A stretch of DNA of 64,000 bases. Source: Streptomyces sp. S.PB5 (lineage in GTDB: Bacteria > Actinomycetota > Actinomycetes > Streptomycetales > Streptomycetaceae). Of this stretch, positions 33,416 to 41,834 are shown piece by piece; within the stretch, counting starts at the first letter, position 1, and each line of letters begins with the position of its first letter. The position numbers and the translations under genes were made by a program. The notes beneath the pieces are model-generated. The model worked only from the letters and a program-made list of their open reading frames with translations, had not been told where the DNA came from and did no database searches. Location of the stretch: contig NZ_JAQMWP010000007.1 of the NCBI RefSeq assembly GCF_030403745.1, forward strand, positions 310,001 to 374,000, read 5' to 3'.

Positions 33416-34978
33416 ATGCCTGCACTGGATGGACACACGTACGACGCCGTGATCGTCGGCGGAGGTCACAACGGTCTCGTCGCCGCGGCCTATCTGGCCC
33501 GGGCCGGACGTTCCGTTCTGGTCCTGGAGCGCCTGGAGCACACCGGCGGCGCCGCGATCTCCACCCGGCCCTTCGCCGGGGTCGACGCACGGCTGTCGCG
33601 CTACTCGTACCTGGTCAGCCTGCTCCCGAAGAAGATCGTCCGGGACCTGGGGCTGACCTTCCGGGTGCGCAAGCGCACGATCTCCTCGTACACCCCCGTC
33701 GAGCGGGACGGGCGGCCGACCGGGCTCCTGGTGGGCGGCGGCGAGCGACGTACCCGGGAGGCCTTCGCCCGGCTCACGGGCGGGACGCGCGAGTACGGGG
33801 CCTGGGAGCGGTTCTACGGTATGACCGGCCGCGCCGCCGAACGGATCTTCCCGACCCTCACCGAACCGCTGCCCACCCGCGACGAGCTGCGGCGCCGGGT
33901 GGACGACGAGGAGGCCTGGCGGGTGCTGTTCGAGGAGCCGATCGGTGTGGCCGTGGAGGAGCGGTTCGCCGATGACCTGGTGCGGGGAGTGGTCCTCACC
34001 GACGCGCTCATCGGCACCTTCGCCGACGCCCACGAGCCGTCACTGAGCCAGAACCGGTGCTTCCTCTACCACGTGATCGGCGGCGGCACGGGCGACTGGG
34101 ACGTCCCCGTCGGTGGCATGGGCGCCCTCACCGAGGCCCTGGCCGGCGCCGCACGGGACGGGGGCGCCGTCATCGCCACCGGGCACGAGGCGGTGCGGAT
34201 CGCCACGGACGGGCGCACGGCCGAGGTCACGTATCGAACGGCCGACGGCGAGGGCGTCGCCGTGGGGCGGCACGTGCTCGTCAACGCGTCCCCGCAGGCG
34301 CTCGCGGAGCTCACCGGTGACGAGGCGCCGGCTCCCGCCGAAGGTGCGCAGCTCAAGGTGAACATGCTGCTGACGCGGCTGCCGAAGCTGCGGGACGGGT
34401 CCGTCGATCCGCGTGAGGCGTTCTCCGGGACCTTCCACATCGCCGAGGGGTACCGGCAGCTCGCCGCCGCACACGCCCAGGCCGCCGCGGGGTCGCTGCC
34501 GGCCGCGCCGCCCTCCGAGATCTACTGCCACTCGCTGACGGACCCCACGATTCTCGGCCCCGGCCTCGTCGAACAGGGCTACCAGACACTGACGTTGTTC
34601 GGCCTGCACACCCCCGCACGGCTCTTCGACCGGGACAACGACTCCGTACGCGAGGAGCTGTTGAAGGCGACGATCGCGCAACTGGACGCGCATCTCGCCG
34701 AACCGATCGCCGACTGCCTCGCGGTGGACGCGGAAGGGCGCCCCTGCATCGAGGCGAAGTCACCGCTGGACCTCGAACGGGATCTGCGCCTGCCCGGCGG
34801 CAACATCTTCCACCGCGAACTGTCCTGGCCCTACGCCCAGGACGGCACCGGACGGTGGGGCGTGGAGACACGGCACGCCAATGTGCTGCTGTGCGGGGCG
34901 GGTGCCGTGCGCGGGGGCGGGGTGAGCGGGGTGCCGGGGCACAACGCGGCGATGGCGGTCCTGGGGGAGGGCGGGTGA
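33416..34978 (+). CDS. FAD-dependent phytoene dehydrogenase-like oxidoreductase
   Basis: A 520-residue FAD amine oxidase/phytoene desaturase-type enzyme. The ADP-binding motif AVIVGGGHNGLVAAAYLARAG starts near residue 11. TGGAAIST and a C-terminal NVLLCGAGAVRGGGVSGVPGHNAA motif complete the FAD site. The protein is soluble and has no carotenoid-gene neighbours, so it is not a recognisable crtI. It belongs to the broad group sometimes called COG1233. The ATG at 33416 follows GAAGAG closely; GTG 33401 is possible. The substrate is unknown. Confidence 0.88.
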   Translation: MPALDGHTYDAVIVGGGHNGLVAAAYLARAGRSVLVLERLEHTGGAAISTRPFAGVDARLSRYSYLVSLLPKKIVRDLGLTFRVRKRTISSYTPVERDGRPTGLLVGGGERRTREAFARLTGGTREYGAWERFYGMTGRAAERIFPTLTEPLPTRDELRRRVDDEEAWRVLFEEPIGVAVEERFADDLVRGVVLTDALIGTFADAHEPSLSQNRCFLYHVIGGGTGDWDVPVGGMGALTEALAGAARDGGAVIATGHEAVRIATDGRTAEVTYRTADGEGVAVGRHVLVNASPQALAELTGDEAPAPAEGAQLKVNMLLTRLPKLRDGSVDPREAFSGTFHIAEGYRQLAAAHAQAAAGSLPAAPPSEIYCHSLTDPTILGPGLVEQGYQTLTLFGLHTPARLFDRDNDSVREELLKATIAQLDAHLAEPIADCLAVDAEGRPCIEAKSPLDLERDLRLPGGNIFHRELSWPYAQDGTGRWGVETRHANVLLCGAGAVRGGGVSGVPGHNAAMAVLGEGG

Positions 34979-35061
34979 GCGCCTGAGCGCCTGAGGGACC
35001 GGCGTCCTGCGGAGCCTCGCACCGGCGCCCCTGGCCAGTGACCCACGTCACACTCAGCTTC

Positions 35062-35088
35062 TGTCAGGAATCAGTGCTCCGTCTCGTT
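35062..35088 (+). promoter_or_regulatory. Candidate ECF41 promoter
   Basis: TGTCAGG and CGTT are separated by 16 bases, resembling the ECF41 consensus TGTCACA(16)CGTC with three mismatches. It lies 34 bp before the oxidoreductase whose neighbour is an ECF41 sigma gene. Confidence 0.35.
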
Positions 35089-35121
35089 CAAGGGGTCCGC
35101 GAACGAGACAGGAGCATCGCC

Positions 35122-36312
35122 ATGAAGCACCGCATCATCGTCCTCGGCGCCGGATACGCCGGGGCCTTCGCCGCCGGGAACCTGGCCCGCCGGCTTTCCC
35201 CCGCCGACGTGGAGATCACCGTCGTCAACGCCGTGCCCGACTTCGTGGAGCGGATGCGGCTGCACCAGCTCGCGATCGGCCGGGACATCGAGTTCCGCAG
35301 TCTCGCCCAGGTCTTCGCGGGCACCGGGATACGGCTGCGCCTCGCGCGAGTCACCGGCGTGGACCCCGGGCGCAGGACCGTCGCGGTGACCGGCGAGGAC
35401 GGCGAGGACGAGCTCGTCTACGACACCCTTCTGTACGCGCTCGGCAGCTCGGTGGCCCACCACGGCGTGCCCGGCGCGGCCGAGCACGCCTTCGATGTCG
35501 CCGGCCGGTCCTCGGCGCTGCGGCTGCGCGAGCGCCTCGCCGGTCTGGGCGAGGGCGGCACCGTCCTGGTGGTCGGTGAGGGACTGACCGGCATCGAGAC
35601 CGCGACCGAGTTCGCCGAGGCCCGGCCCGACCTCTCGGTCGCGCTCGCCGCCCGCGGCGAACCGGGCGACTGGCTCTCCCCGAAGGCCCGCCGCCATCTG
35701 CGCCAGGCCTTCGACCGGCTCGGCGTCACCGTCCACGAGCACACCACCGTCGAAGCCGTCGAGCCGGCCCGGGTGATCACCGCCGACGGCAGGTCCATCC
35801 CGGCCGACGTGACGGTGTGGACGGCCGGGTTCGCCGTACACCCCATCGCCGCCGCCAGCGGCCTGGAGGTCACCGCGACGGGCCGGATCGCCGTCGACCG
35901 CACCATGCGCTCCGTCTCGCACCCGGACGTCTACGCCGTCGGTGACTGCGCCTACGCGATCGGCGACAACGGCCGGCTGCTGCCGATGTCCTGCGCCTCG
36001 GCCGGGTACACCACCATGCAGGCGACCGCCGCGATCATCGCGCGCCTGACGGACGGCAAGGTCCCGACCGTCGGGCTGAAGTACGTCGGCAACCACATCA
36101 GCCTCGGGCGACGGGACGCGATCTTCCAGGCGGTGGGCGAGGACGTGCAGTCGAAGTCGTGGTACCTGGGCGGCCGGACCGCCGCGTTGTTCAAGTCGGG
36201 CATCCTCCTGGGCTCCGGGTGGAGCATCGCCCACCCGACCTTCGGCATGCCGAAGCGCAGGCACCGTCTGGCCACCACGCCCGACCATGCCCCCGCGAGG
36301 GCCGCCGCCTAG
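35122..36312 (+). CDS. NAD(P)/FAD-dependent oxidoreductase, NDH-2-like
   Basis: A 396-residue flavoprotein related to type II NADH dehydrogenases. FAD motif IIVLGAGYAGAFAAGNLARRL lies at the start, the NAD motif VLVVGEGLTGIETATEF near residue 150, and the second FAD motif VYAVGDCAYA near 272. No membrane-anchoring C-terminal helix is evident, so it may be soluble or peripheral. It precedes the ECF41 sigma factor by 24 bp. ECF41 genes are regularly paired with an oxidoreductase, carboxymuconolactone decarboxylase or epimerase gene, whose transcription the sigma factor drives. The ATG at 35122 follows ACAGGAGC. Confidence 0.9.
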   Translation: MKHRIIVLGAGYAGAFAAGNLARRLSPADVEITVVNAVPDFVERMRLHQLAIGRDIEFRSLAQVFAGTGIRLRLARVTGVDPGRRTVAVTGEDGEDELVYDTLLYALGSSVAHHGVPGAAEHAFDVAGRSSALRLRERLAGLGEGGTVLVVGEGLTGIETATEFAEARPDLSVALAARGEPGDWLSPKARRHLRQAFDRLGVTVHEHTTVEAVEPARVITADGRSIPADVTVWTAGFAVHPIAAASGLEVTATGRIAVDRTMRSVSHPDVYAVGDCAYAIGDNGRLLPMSCASAGYTTMQATAAIIARLTDGKVPTVGLKYVGNHISLGRRDAIFQAVGEDVQSKSWYLGGRTAALFKSGILLGSGWSIAHPTFGMPKRRHRLATTPDHAPARAAA

Positions 36313-36336
36313 GTTCCTCCGCATAGGCTCCTTCGC

Positions 36337-37275
36337 ATGGACAGTGCAGCCATCGACCGATTCGAGGCCGGCCGGGGACGGCTGGCCTCGCTCGCGTACC
36401 GTCTGCTCGGCTCGGCCGCCGACGCCGAGGACGCCGTGCAGGACACGTTCCTGCGCTGGCAGAGCGCGGACCGGGACCACATCGAGGTGCCCGAGGCCTG
36501 GCTGACCAAGGTCGTCACCAACCTCTGCCTGGACCGGCTCCGCTCGGCGCAGGCACGCCACGAGCGCGCCGCCGGGGACTGGCTGCCCGAGCCGCTCCTG
36601 GAGGGCGACCCGATGCTCGGCCCGGCCGACACCGTCGAGCAGCGCGAATCGGTGTCCTTGGCCGTACTGACCCTCATGGAGCGCCTCGCGCCGGTCGAGC
36701 GGGCCGCGTACGTCCTGCGCGAGGCCTTCTCGTACAGCCACGGGGAGATCGCCGGGATCCTCGACATCACCGAGTCCGCGAGCCAGCAGCATGTCCACCG
36801 GGCCCGCCGCCGTGTCGCCGCCGAGCGCCGCGGCGGTCAGGAGGTGGACCCCGCGGCCGCGCGCCGGATCGTCGAGGAGTTCCTCGCCGCGGCCACGTCG
36901 GGGCGTACCGAACGGCTGGTGGCGCTGCTCACCGCCGACGCGACTCTGGTCTCGGACGGCGCCGGACTGGCCAGGCGGCTGCTGCGGTACACGACGCGCG
37001 AGCGCATCGCCTCCTTCGTACGGGCCGGCTTCAAGCCGACGCAGGCGAAGCGGCGGATGGCCGGCGGCACCCCCGCGATGTACATCGCGCAGCTCAACGG
37101 CTCCCCGGCCGTCCTCGCCGTCGTCGACGAACGGGTCGTGGGGGTCGTGGCGTTCGACGTCGCCGACGGCAAGGTCGCCGCCCTGCGCGGCATCGCCGCC
37201 GCGGACCGGATCGCACGTCTCAACGAGGCCTGGCGGCAGTACGAACCCGACGCGCCGCTCATCACCGCATGGTGA
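36337..37275 (+). CDS. sigJ: ECF41-family RNA polymerase sigma factor SigJ
   Basis: A 312-residue ECF sigma factor. Regions 2 (LLGSAADAEDAVQDTFLRW) and 4 (FSYSHGEIAGILDITESASQQHVHRARRR) are followed by a SnoaL-like C-terminal domain in place of a separate anti-sigma factor. The ECF41 linker motif appears as DWLPEPLLEGDP, and the C-terminal NGSPAVLAVVDERVVGVVAFDV contains the NGxPA-type and DGKV motifs that control activity. The paired oxidoreductase gene directly upstream is the likely target. The signal is unknown. The convergent serine hydrolase ends 25 bp after it. Confidence 0.94.
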   Translation: MDSAAIDRFEAGRGRLASLAYRLLGSAADAEDAVQDTFLRWQSADRDHIEVPEAWLTKVVTNLCLDRLRSAQARHERAAGDWLPEPLLEGDPMLGPADTVEQRESVSLAVLTLMERLAPVERAAYVLREAFSYSHGEIAGILDITESASQQHVHRARRRVAAERRGGQEVDPAAARRIVEEFLAAATSGRTERLVALLTADATLVSDGAGLARRLLRYTTRERIASFVRAGFKPTQAKRRMAGGTPAMYIAQLNGSPAVLAVVDERVVGVVAFDVADGKVAALRGIAAADRIARLNEAWRQYEPDAPLITAW

Positions 37276-37300
37276 CCGGAGCCACCCGAAGCCTCCTCGG

Positions 37301-39040
37301 TCAGTCCGCCGAGGCCTGCCAGCCCACCGCCGCCAGCCGCGCGGCGTCCGCAGGGCGGGCCTCGTCGAACAGGACCGCGTCGGCGGCCTCCACGCGCAGG
37401 CCGTCGACGTACGCACCACGGCCCACGTAGAGCCGGTCGGTCGTACAGCGCCATCGCAGGGTCACGTTCCCGTGCGCCGGGAGATCCGCTGCGAGCCGGT
37501 GCCAGACCCGGCCCGACCAGCCCGTGACCGTGCCCGTCGGGTGCGTCTCGTCGGGGCGGGTGGTGGTGAAGGGGACCGGCTGCCAGGTGGCCCCGCCGTC
37601 TGTCGAGGACTCCAGGGCGAGGACGTCCGCCTGCGGCTCGGTGTCCCACCACAGGGCGCAGCGCAGCCGAGCGTCGCCGGCGGACGTGTCGAGGGCGGGG
37701 AGCGTGAGGGTGGCGGTCGTGAGGGTCGTCATCCCCGCGAACCAGGCGGTACGGCCCTGCCGCGGACGTACCGGCACCGCGCGCGCCAGGTTGTTCGCGG
37801 CCGCGACCCGGGGAGCCGATCCCGAACGCCAACTGCGCACGGGGTGCACGGAGTTGCCGAGCACGATCAGGAAGGAGTCGGTCGTCGGGTCGAGGACCAG
37901 CGAGGTGCCGGTGAAGCCCGTGTGGCCCGCCGTGCGCGGGGTGGCCATCGCGCCCATGTACCAGTGCTGGTAGAGCTCGAAGCCCAGGCCGTGCTCGTCT
38001 CCGGGGAAGGCGGTGTTGAAGTCCGTGAACATCAGTTCCACCGACTCGGGGCGGAGGATGCGGGCCCGGCCGTACGCGCCGCCGTTCAGCAGGGTCCGGC
38101 CCAGTACCGCCAGGTCCCAGGCACAGGAGAAGACCCCCGCGTGGCCCGCTACCCCGCCCAGGCTGAAGGCGTTCTCGTCGTGCACCTCACCCCATACGAG
38201 CCCCCGGTCCAGGCCTGACCAGGGCTTACGGGCGTCCTCCGTGGCCGCGATCCGCGGCTTCCAGACGGCGGGCGGGTTGTAGCGGGTGCGGTGCATGCCC
38301 AGGGGGTCCGTGATCTCCCCGCGGAGGAGGGTGTCCAGCCCGCGGCCCGTGATCCTCTCCAGGAGCAGCTGGAGGGAGATCAGATTCAGGTCGGAGTAGA
38401 GGTACTTGGTGCCCGGCGGGTTGAGCGGGGCCTCGTTCCAGATGAGTCGGAGCTTCTCCTCGTACGTCGGCGCGTTGTACAGCGGGATCCACGCGCGGAA
38501 ACCCGAGGTGTGGGTGAGGAGTTGGCGGACCGTGATGTCCTGCTTGCCCGCGGCGCCGAACTCCGGGAGGTACGAGGCGACCTTGCCCTCCAGCTCCAGA
38601 GCGCCCCGCTCGATCTGCTGCATGGCCAGGATCGAGGTGAACAGCTTGGAGACCGAGGCCAGGTCGAAGACGGTGTCCTCGGCCATGGGGATCTGGTCCG
38701 CCGACGGGAACTCCACGCCAGTGTCGGTCGTCTCGTCGTACGCCGAGTAGCGCACCGCCATGCCGATCGGCCGGTGCAGGGCCACGGTGCCGCCGCGTCC
38801 GGCGAGCAGGACGGCGCCCGCGTACCAGGGGTGCTTGGGGGAGGGGCCGAGGAACGCCTCGGCGTCGGTGACGAGTCGGCGGAGATGCTCTTCCAGGAGG
38901 CCGGCCTGCCGTGGGGAGCCACGGCGCAAGGTGGTGGTGGCCGAAGCGGCGGACGCCTCGGCCGGTCCCGCCGGGAACGGGGCGATGACGAGCGCGCCCC
39001 CCAACGCGAGGGCTCTTCGGGTGAGCTGACGGCGGGTCAT
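37301..39040 (-). CDS. Secreted class C serine hydrolase with C-terminal beta domain
   Basis: A 579-residue exported protein. A twin-arginine-like start MTRRQLTRRALALGG and hydrophobic core lead to an ASA site. The beta-lactamase/DD-peptidase-type domain (residues ~50-415) has SVSK nucleophile, YSDLN, and HTG. A C-terminal beta-sandwich of ~150 residues (LRCALWWDTEPQADVLALES) resembles carbohydrate-binding or immune-inhibitor domains. It may act on cell wall peptides or esters outside the cell. I chose ATG 39040 because GAGGTG lies nine bases upstream; ATG 39064 lacks a ribosome binding site and would add eight residues. Confidence 0.9.
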   Translation of the reverse strand: MTRRQLTRRALALGGALVIAPFPAGPAEASAASATTTLRRGSPRQAGLLEEHLRRLVTDAEAFLGPSPKHPWYAGAVLLAGRGGTVALHRPIGMAVRYSAYDETTDTGVEFPSADQIPMAEDTVFDLASVSKLFTSILAMQQIERGALELEGKVASYLPEFGAAGKQDITVRQLLTHTSGFRAWIPLYNAPTYEEKLRLIWNEAPLNPPGTKYLYSDLNLISLQLLLERITGRGLDTLLRGEITDPLGMHRTRYNPPAVWKPRIAATEDARKPWSGLDRGLVWGEVHDENAFSLGGVAGHAGVFSCAWDLAVLGRTLLNGGAYGRARILRPESVELMFTDFNTAFPGDEHGLGFELYQHWYMGAMATPRTAGHTGFTGTSLVLDPTTDSFLIVLGNSVHPVRSWRSGSAPRVAAANNLARAVPVRPRQGRTAWFAGMTTLTTATLTLPALDTSAGDARLRCALWWDTEPQADVLALESSTDGGATWQPVPFTTTRPDETHPTGTVTGWSGRVWHRLAADLPAHGNVTLRWRCTTDRLYVGRGAYVDGLRVEAADAVLFDEARPADAARLAAVGWQASAD

Positions 39041-39109
39041 TGCGTTGGACACCTCATCAGTCATCGTCGAACTCTAACCCCGAGACGAAATCCGATGGGG
39101 CATACGGAA

Positions 39110-39127
39110 TCTGACGGAGCATCAGGA
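39110..39127. promoter_or_regulatory. Operator-like site shared with 52450
   Basis: TCTGACGGAGCATCAGGA has arms TCTGAC and ATCAGG with a five-base gap, a two-mismatch version of the perfect site at 52450-52466. It lies 41 bp before the nitronate monooxygenase-like gene and its coupled acyl-CoA ligase. Confidence 0.45.
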
Positions 39128-39168
39128 AACCTCTTCCGTCCTCCGGAGGACTGCGGCATCCTGCGCCC

Positions 39169-40278
39169 ATGCAGACGGAGCTGAGCAAGAAACTGGGAGT
39201 CGAGTACGCCCTCTTCGGCTTCACGCCGTTCCCCGCCGTCGCTGCGGCCATCAGCCGGGCCGGTGGCTTCGGCGTGCTCGGCGCGGTCCGCTACACCGCC
39301 CCCGACGACCTCAAACGCGACCTGGACTGGATCGAGGCCCATGTCGAGGGCAGGCCGTACGGGCTGGACGTCGTGATGCCCGCCAAGAAGGTCGAGGGCG
39401 TGACCGAGGCCGACGTCGAGGCCATGATCCCCGAGGGACACCGGCAGTACGTCAAGGACACCCTCGCCAAGTACGGCGTGCCGGAACTGGCCGAGGGGGA
39501 GGCGTCCGGCTGGCGGATCACCGGGTGGATGGAGCAGGTCGCGCGCTCCCAGCTCGACGTCGCCTTCGACTATCCGATCAAGTTGCTCGCCAACGCCCTC
39601 GGTTCACCGCCCGCGGATGTCGTGGAACGCGCGCACGACCGTGGTGTCCTCGTCGCCGCGCTCGCCGGGAGCGCCCGGCACGCCCTCAAGCACAAGGAAG
39701 GCGGCATCGACATCGTCGTCGCCCAGGGGTACGAGGCCGGCGGGCACACCGGTGAGATCGCCTCCATGGTGCTCACGCCGGAGGTCGTCGACGCCGTCGA
39801 CCCGCTGCCCGTACTGGCCGCGGGCGGTATCGGCAGCGGACGCCAGGTGGCCGCTGCGCTGGCACTCGGTGCGCAGGGTGTGTGGCTGGGCTCGCTCTGG
39901 CTCACCTGCACCGAGGCGGAGATGTCCTCGTCCGCGGTGACGCGCAAGCTGCTCGCCGCCGGTTCGGGCGACACGGTCCGCTCCCGCGCCCTGACCGGGA
40001 AACCCGCACGCCAGCTGCGTACCGAGTGGACGGACGCCTGGGACGACCCGAACGGCCCCGGCACCCTCCCGATGCCCCTCCAGGGCCTGCTCGTCGCCGA
40101 CGCCCTCACCCGCATCCAGAAGTACGAGGTCGAGCCGCTGCTCGGCACCCCGGTCGGGCAGATCGTCGGCCGCATGAACAGCGAACGCGCCGTCCAGGAG
40201 ATCTTCGACGACCTCACCCGCGGCTTCGACCAGGCCGTCGACCGGATCAACCGCATCGCCGGAAGGAGCGGCCAGTGA
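39169..40278 (+). CDS. NAD(P)H-dependent flavin oxidoreductase / nitronate monooxygenase family
   Basis: A 369-residue FMN TIM-barrel protein of the 2-nitropropane dioxygenase group. FMN-binding features are VVAQGYEAGGHTGEIAS and VLAAGGIGSGRQVAAALALG, with WLGSLWLTCTEAE after them. In actinobacterial steroid and lipid clusters such enzymes (a FabK-like or nitronate group) often accompany acyl-CoA ligases. Its stop overlaps the start of the acyl-CoA ligase as GTGA, so the two are translationally coupled. The start MQTELSKKLGVEYALFG is family-typical. Confidence 0.9.
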   Translation: MQTELSKKLGVEYALFGFTPFPAVAAAISRAGGFGVLGAVRYTAPDDLKRDLDWIEAHVEGRPYGLDVVMPAKKVEGVTEADVEAMIPEGHRQYVKDTLAKYGVPELAEGEASGWRITGWMEQVARSQLDVAFDYPIKLLANALGSPPADVVERAHDRGVLVAALAGSARHALKHKEGGIDIVVAQGYEAGGHTGEIASMVLTPEVVDAVDPLPVLAAGGIGSGRQVAAALALGAQGVWLGSLWLTCTEAEMSSSAVTRKLLAAGSGDTVRSRALTGKPARQLRTEWTDAWDDPNGPGTLPMPLQGLLVADALTRIQKYEVEPLLGTPVGQIVGRMNSERAVQEIFDDLTRGFDQAVDRINRIAGRSGQ

Positions 40279-41828
40279 CGAGCACACCCCCCGCGGGCTT
40301 CTGGGCCCAGGCCACCGCCGACCCCGACCGCACCGTCCTCGTGGCTCCGGACGGCGAACAGTGGACCGCCGGCCGGTTGCACGCCGCCGCCAACCGTCTC
40401 GTCCACGGCCTGCGCGCGGCCGGTATGGAACGCGGCGACGCCTTCGCCGTCGTCCTGCCCAACGGCGTCGAGTTCTTCACCGCCCATCTCGCCGCCACCC
40501 AGGCCGGGTTCTACCTCGTCCCGGTCAACCACCACTTCGTCGGCCCGGAGATCGCCTGGATCGTCGCCGACTCCGGCGCCAAGGTCTTCCTCGCCCACGA
40601 ACGCTTCGCCGCCCCCGCCCGCCAGGCCGCCGACGAGGCCGGCCTCCCCGCCACCCACCGGTACGCGATCGGCGAGGTCGAGGGCTTCCGTCCGTACGCC
40701 GAACTCCTCGACGGACAACCGGAGTCGGCCCCCGCGGACCGCGAGCTCGGATGGGTCATGAACTACACCTCGGGCACCACGGGCCGCCCCCGCGGCATCC
40801 GCCGCCCCCTGCCCGGCAAGCTCCCCGAGGAGGCCTACCTCGGCGGCTTCCTCGGCATCTTCGGCATCAAGCCGTACGACGACAACGTCCACCTGGTCTG
40901 CTCACCGCTCTACCACACGGCAGTGCTCCAGTTCGCGAGCGCGTCCCTGCACATCGGCCACCGACTGGTACTGATGGACAAGTGGACACCCGAGGAGATG
41001 CTCCGCCTGATCGACCGCGAGCAGTGCACCCACACCCACATGGTCCCGACCCAGTTCCACCGTCTGCTGGCCCTGCCGCAGGACGTCAAGGACCGCTACG
41101 ACGTCTCCTCCATGCGCCACGCCATCCACGGCGCCGCCCCCTGCCCCGACCATGTGAAGCGGGCGATGCTCGACTGGTGGGGCCCGTGCGTGGAGGAGTA
41201 CTACGCGGCCAGCGAGGGCGGCGGCGCCTTCGCCACGGCGGAGGACTGGCTGAAGAAGCCCGGCACGGTCGGAAAAGCCTGGCCCATCAGCGAGTTGGCC
41301 GTCCTCGACGACGACGGCAACCGGCTGCCGCCGGGTGAACTGGGCACGGTCTACCTGAAGATGAACACCGGCGGCTTCTCGTACCACAAGGACGAGACCA
41401 AGACGAGGAAGAACCGCATCGGCGACTTCTTCACCGTCGGCGACCTGGGTCTTCTCGACGAGGACGGCTATCTCTTCCTCCGCGACCGCAAGATCGACAT
41501 GATCATCTCGGGCGGGGTCAACATCTACCCCGCCGAGATCGAGTCCGTCCTCCTCTCCCACCCCGCCGTCGCCGACGCCGCCGCCTTCGGCATCCCGCAC
41601 GACGACTGGGGCGAGGAGGTCAAGGCCGTGGTCGAACCCGCCCCGGGCCATGAACCCGGACCGGAGCTGGCCACCGACCTCCTCACCCACTGCGCCGGAC
41701 AACTCGCCGGCTACAAGTGCCCCAAGACGGTCGACTTCATCACCGAGATGCCCCGGGACCCCAACGGCAAGCTGTACAAGAGGCGGTTGCGGGACCCGTA
41801 CTGGGAGGGGCGCACCCGGCCCGTCTGA
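40275..41828 (+). CDS. Acyl-CoA synthetase (AMP-forming)
   Basis: A 517-residue adenylate-forming ligase. The AMP-binding P-loop is MNYTSGTTGRPRGIRRP, and the adenylation motifs YYAASEGGG and GDFFTVGDLG are followed by the lysine-bearing tail PRDPNGKLYKRRLRDPYWEG. It activates a carboxylic acid to its CoA thioester; the sequence is nearest to FadD-type ligases for branched or ring acids rather than acetate. The GTG start at 40275 overlaps the TGA of the monooxygenase, with AAGGAG six bases upstream. It is one of four such ligases within 12 kb. Confidence 0.92.
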   Translation: MTSTPPAGFWAQATADPDRTVLVAPDGEQWTAGRLHAAANRLVHGLRAAGMERGDAFAVVLPNGVEFFTAHLAATQAGFYLVPVNHHFVGPEIAWIVADSGAKVFLAHERFAAPARQAADEAGLPATHRYAIGEVEGFRPYAELLDGQPESAPADRELGWVMNYTSGTTGRPRGIRRPLPGKLPEEAYLGGFLGIFGIKPYDDNVHLVCSPLYHTAVLQFASASLHIGHRLVLMDKWTPEEMLRLIDREQCTHTHMVPTQFHRLLALPQDVKDRYDVSSMRHAIHGAAPCPDHVKRAMLDWWGPCVEEYYAASEGGGAFATAEDWLKKPGTVGKAWPISELAVLDDDGNRLPPGELGTVYLKMNTGGFSYHKDETKTRKNRIGDFFTVGDLGLLDEDGYLFLRDRKIDMIISGGVNIYPAEIESVLLSHPAVADAAAFGIPHDDWGEEVKAVVEPAPGHEPGPELATDLLTHCAGQLAGYKCPKTVDFITEMPRDPNGKLYKRRLRDPYWEGRTRPV

Positions 41829-41834
41829 CCCCTT

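Noticed and set aside
30729..33590. A 953-codon minus-strand open frame over the kinase gene
   Set aside because: Its repeats mirror the TPR-coding repeats of the sense strand; it is an antisense shadow.
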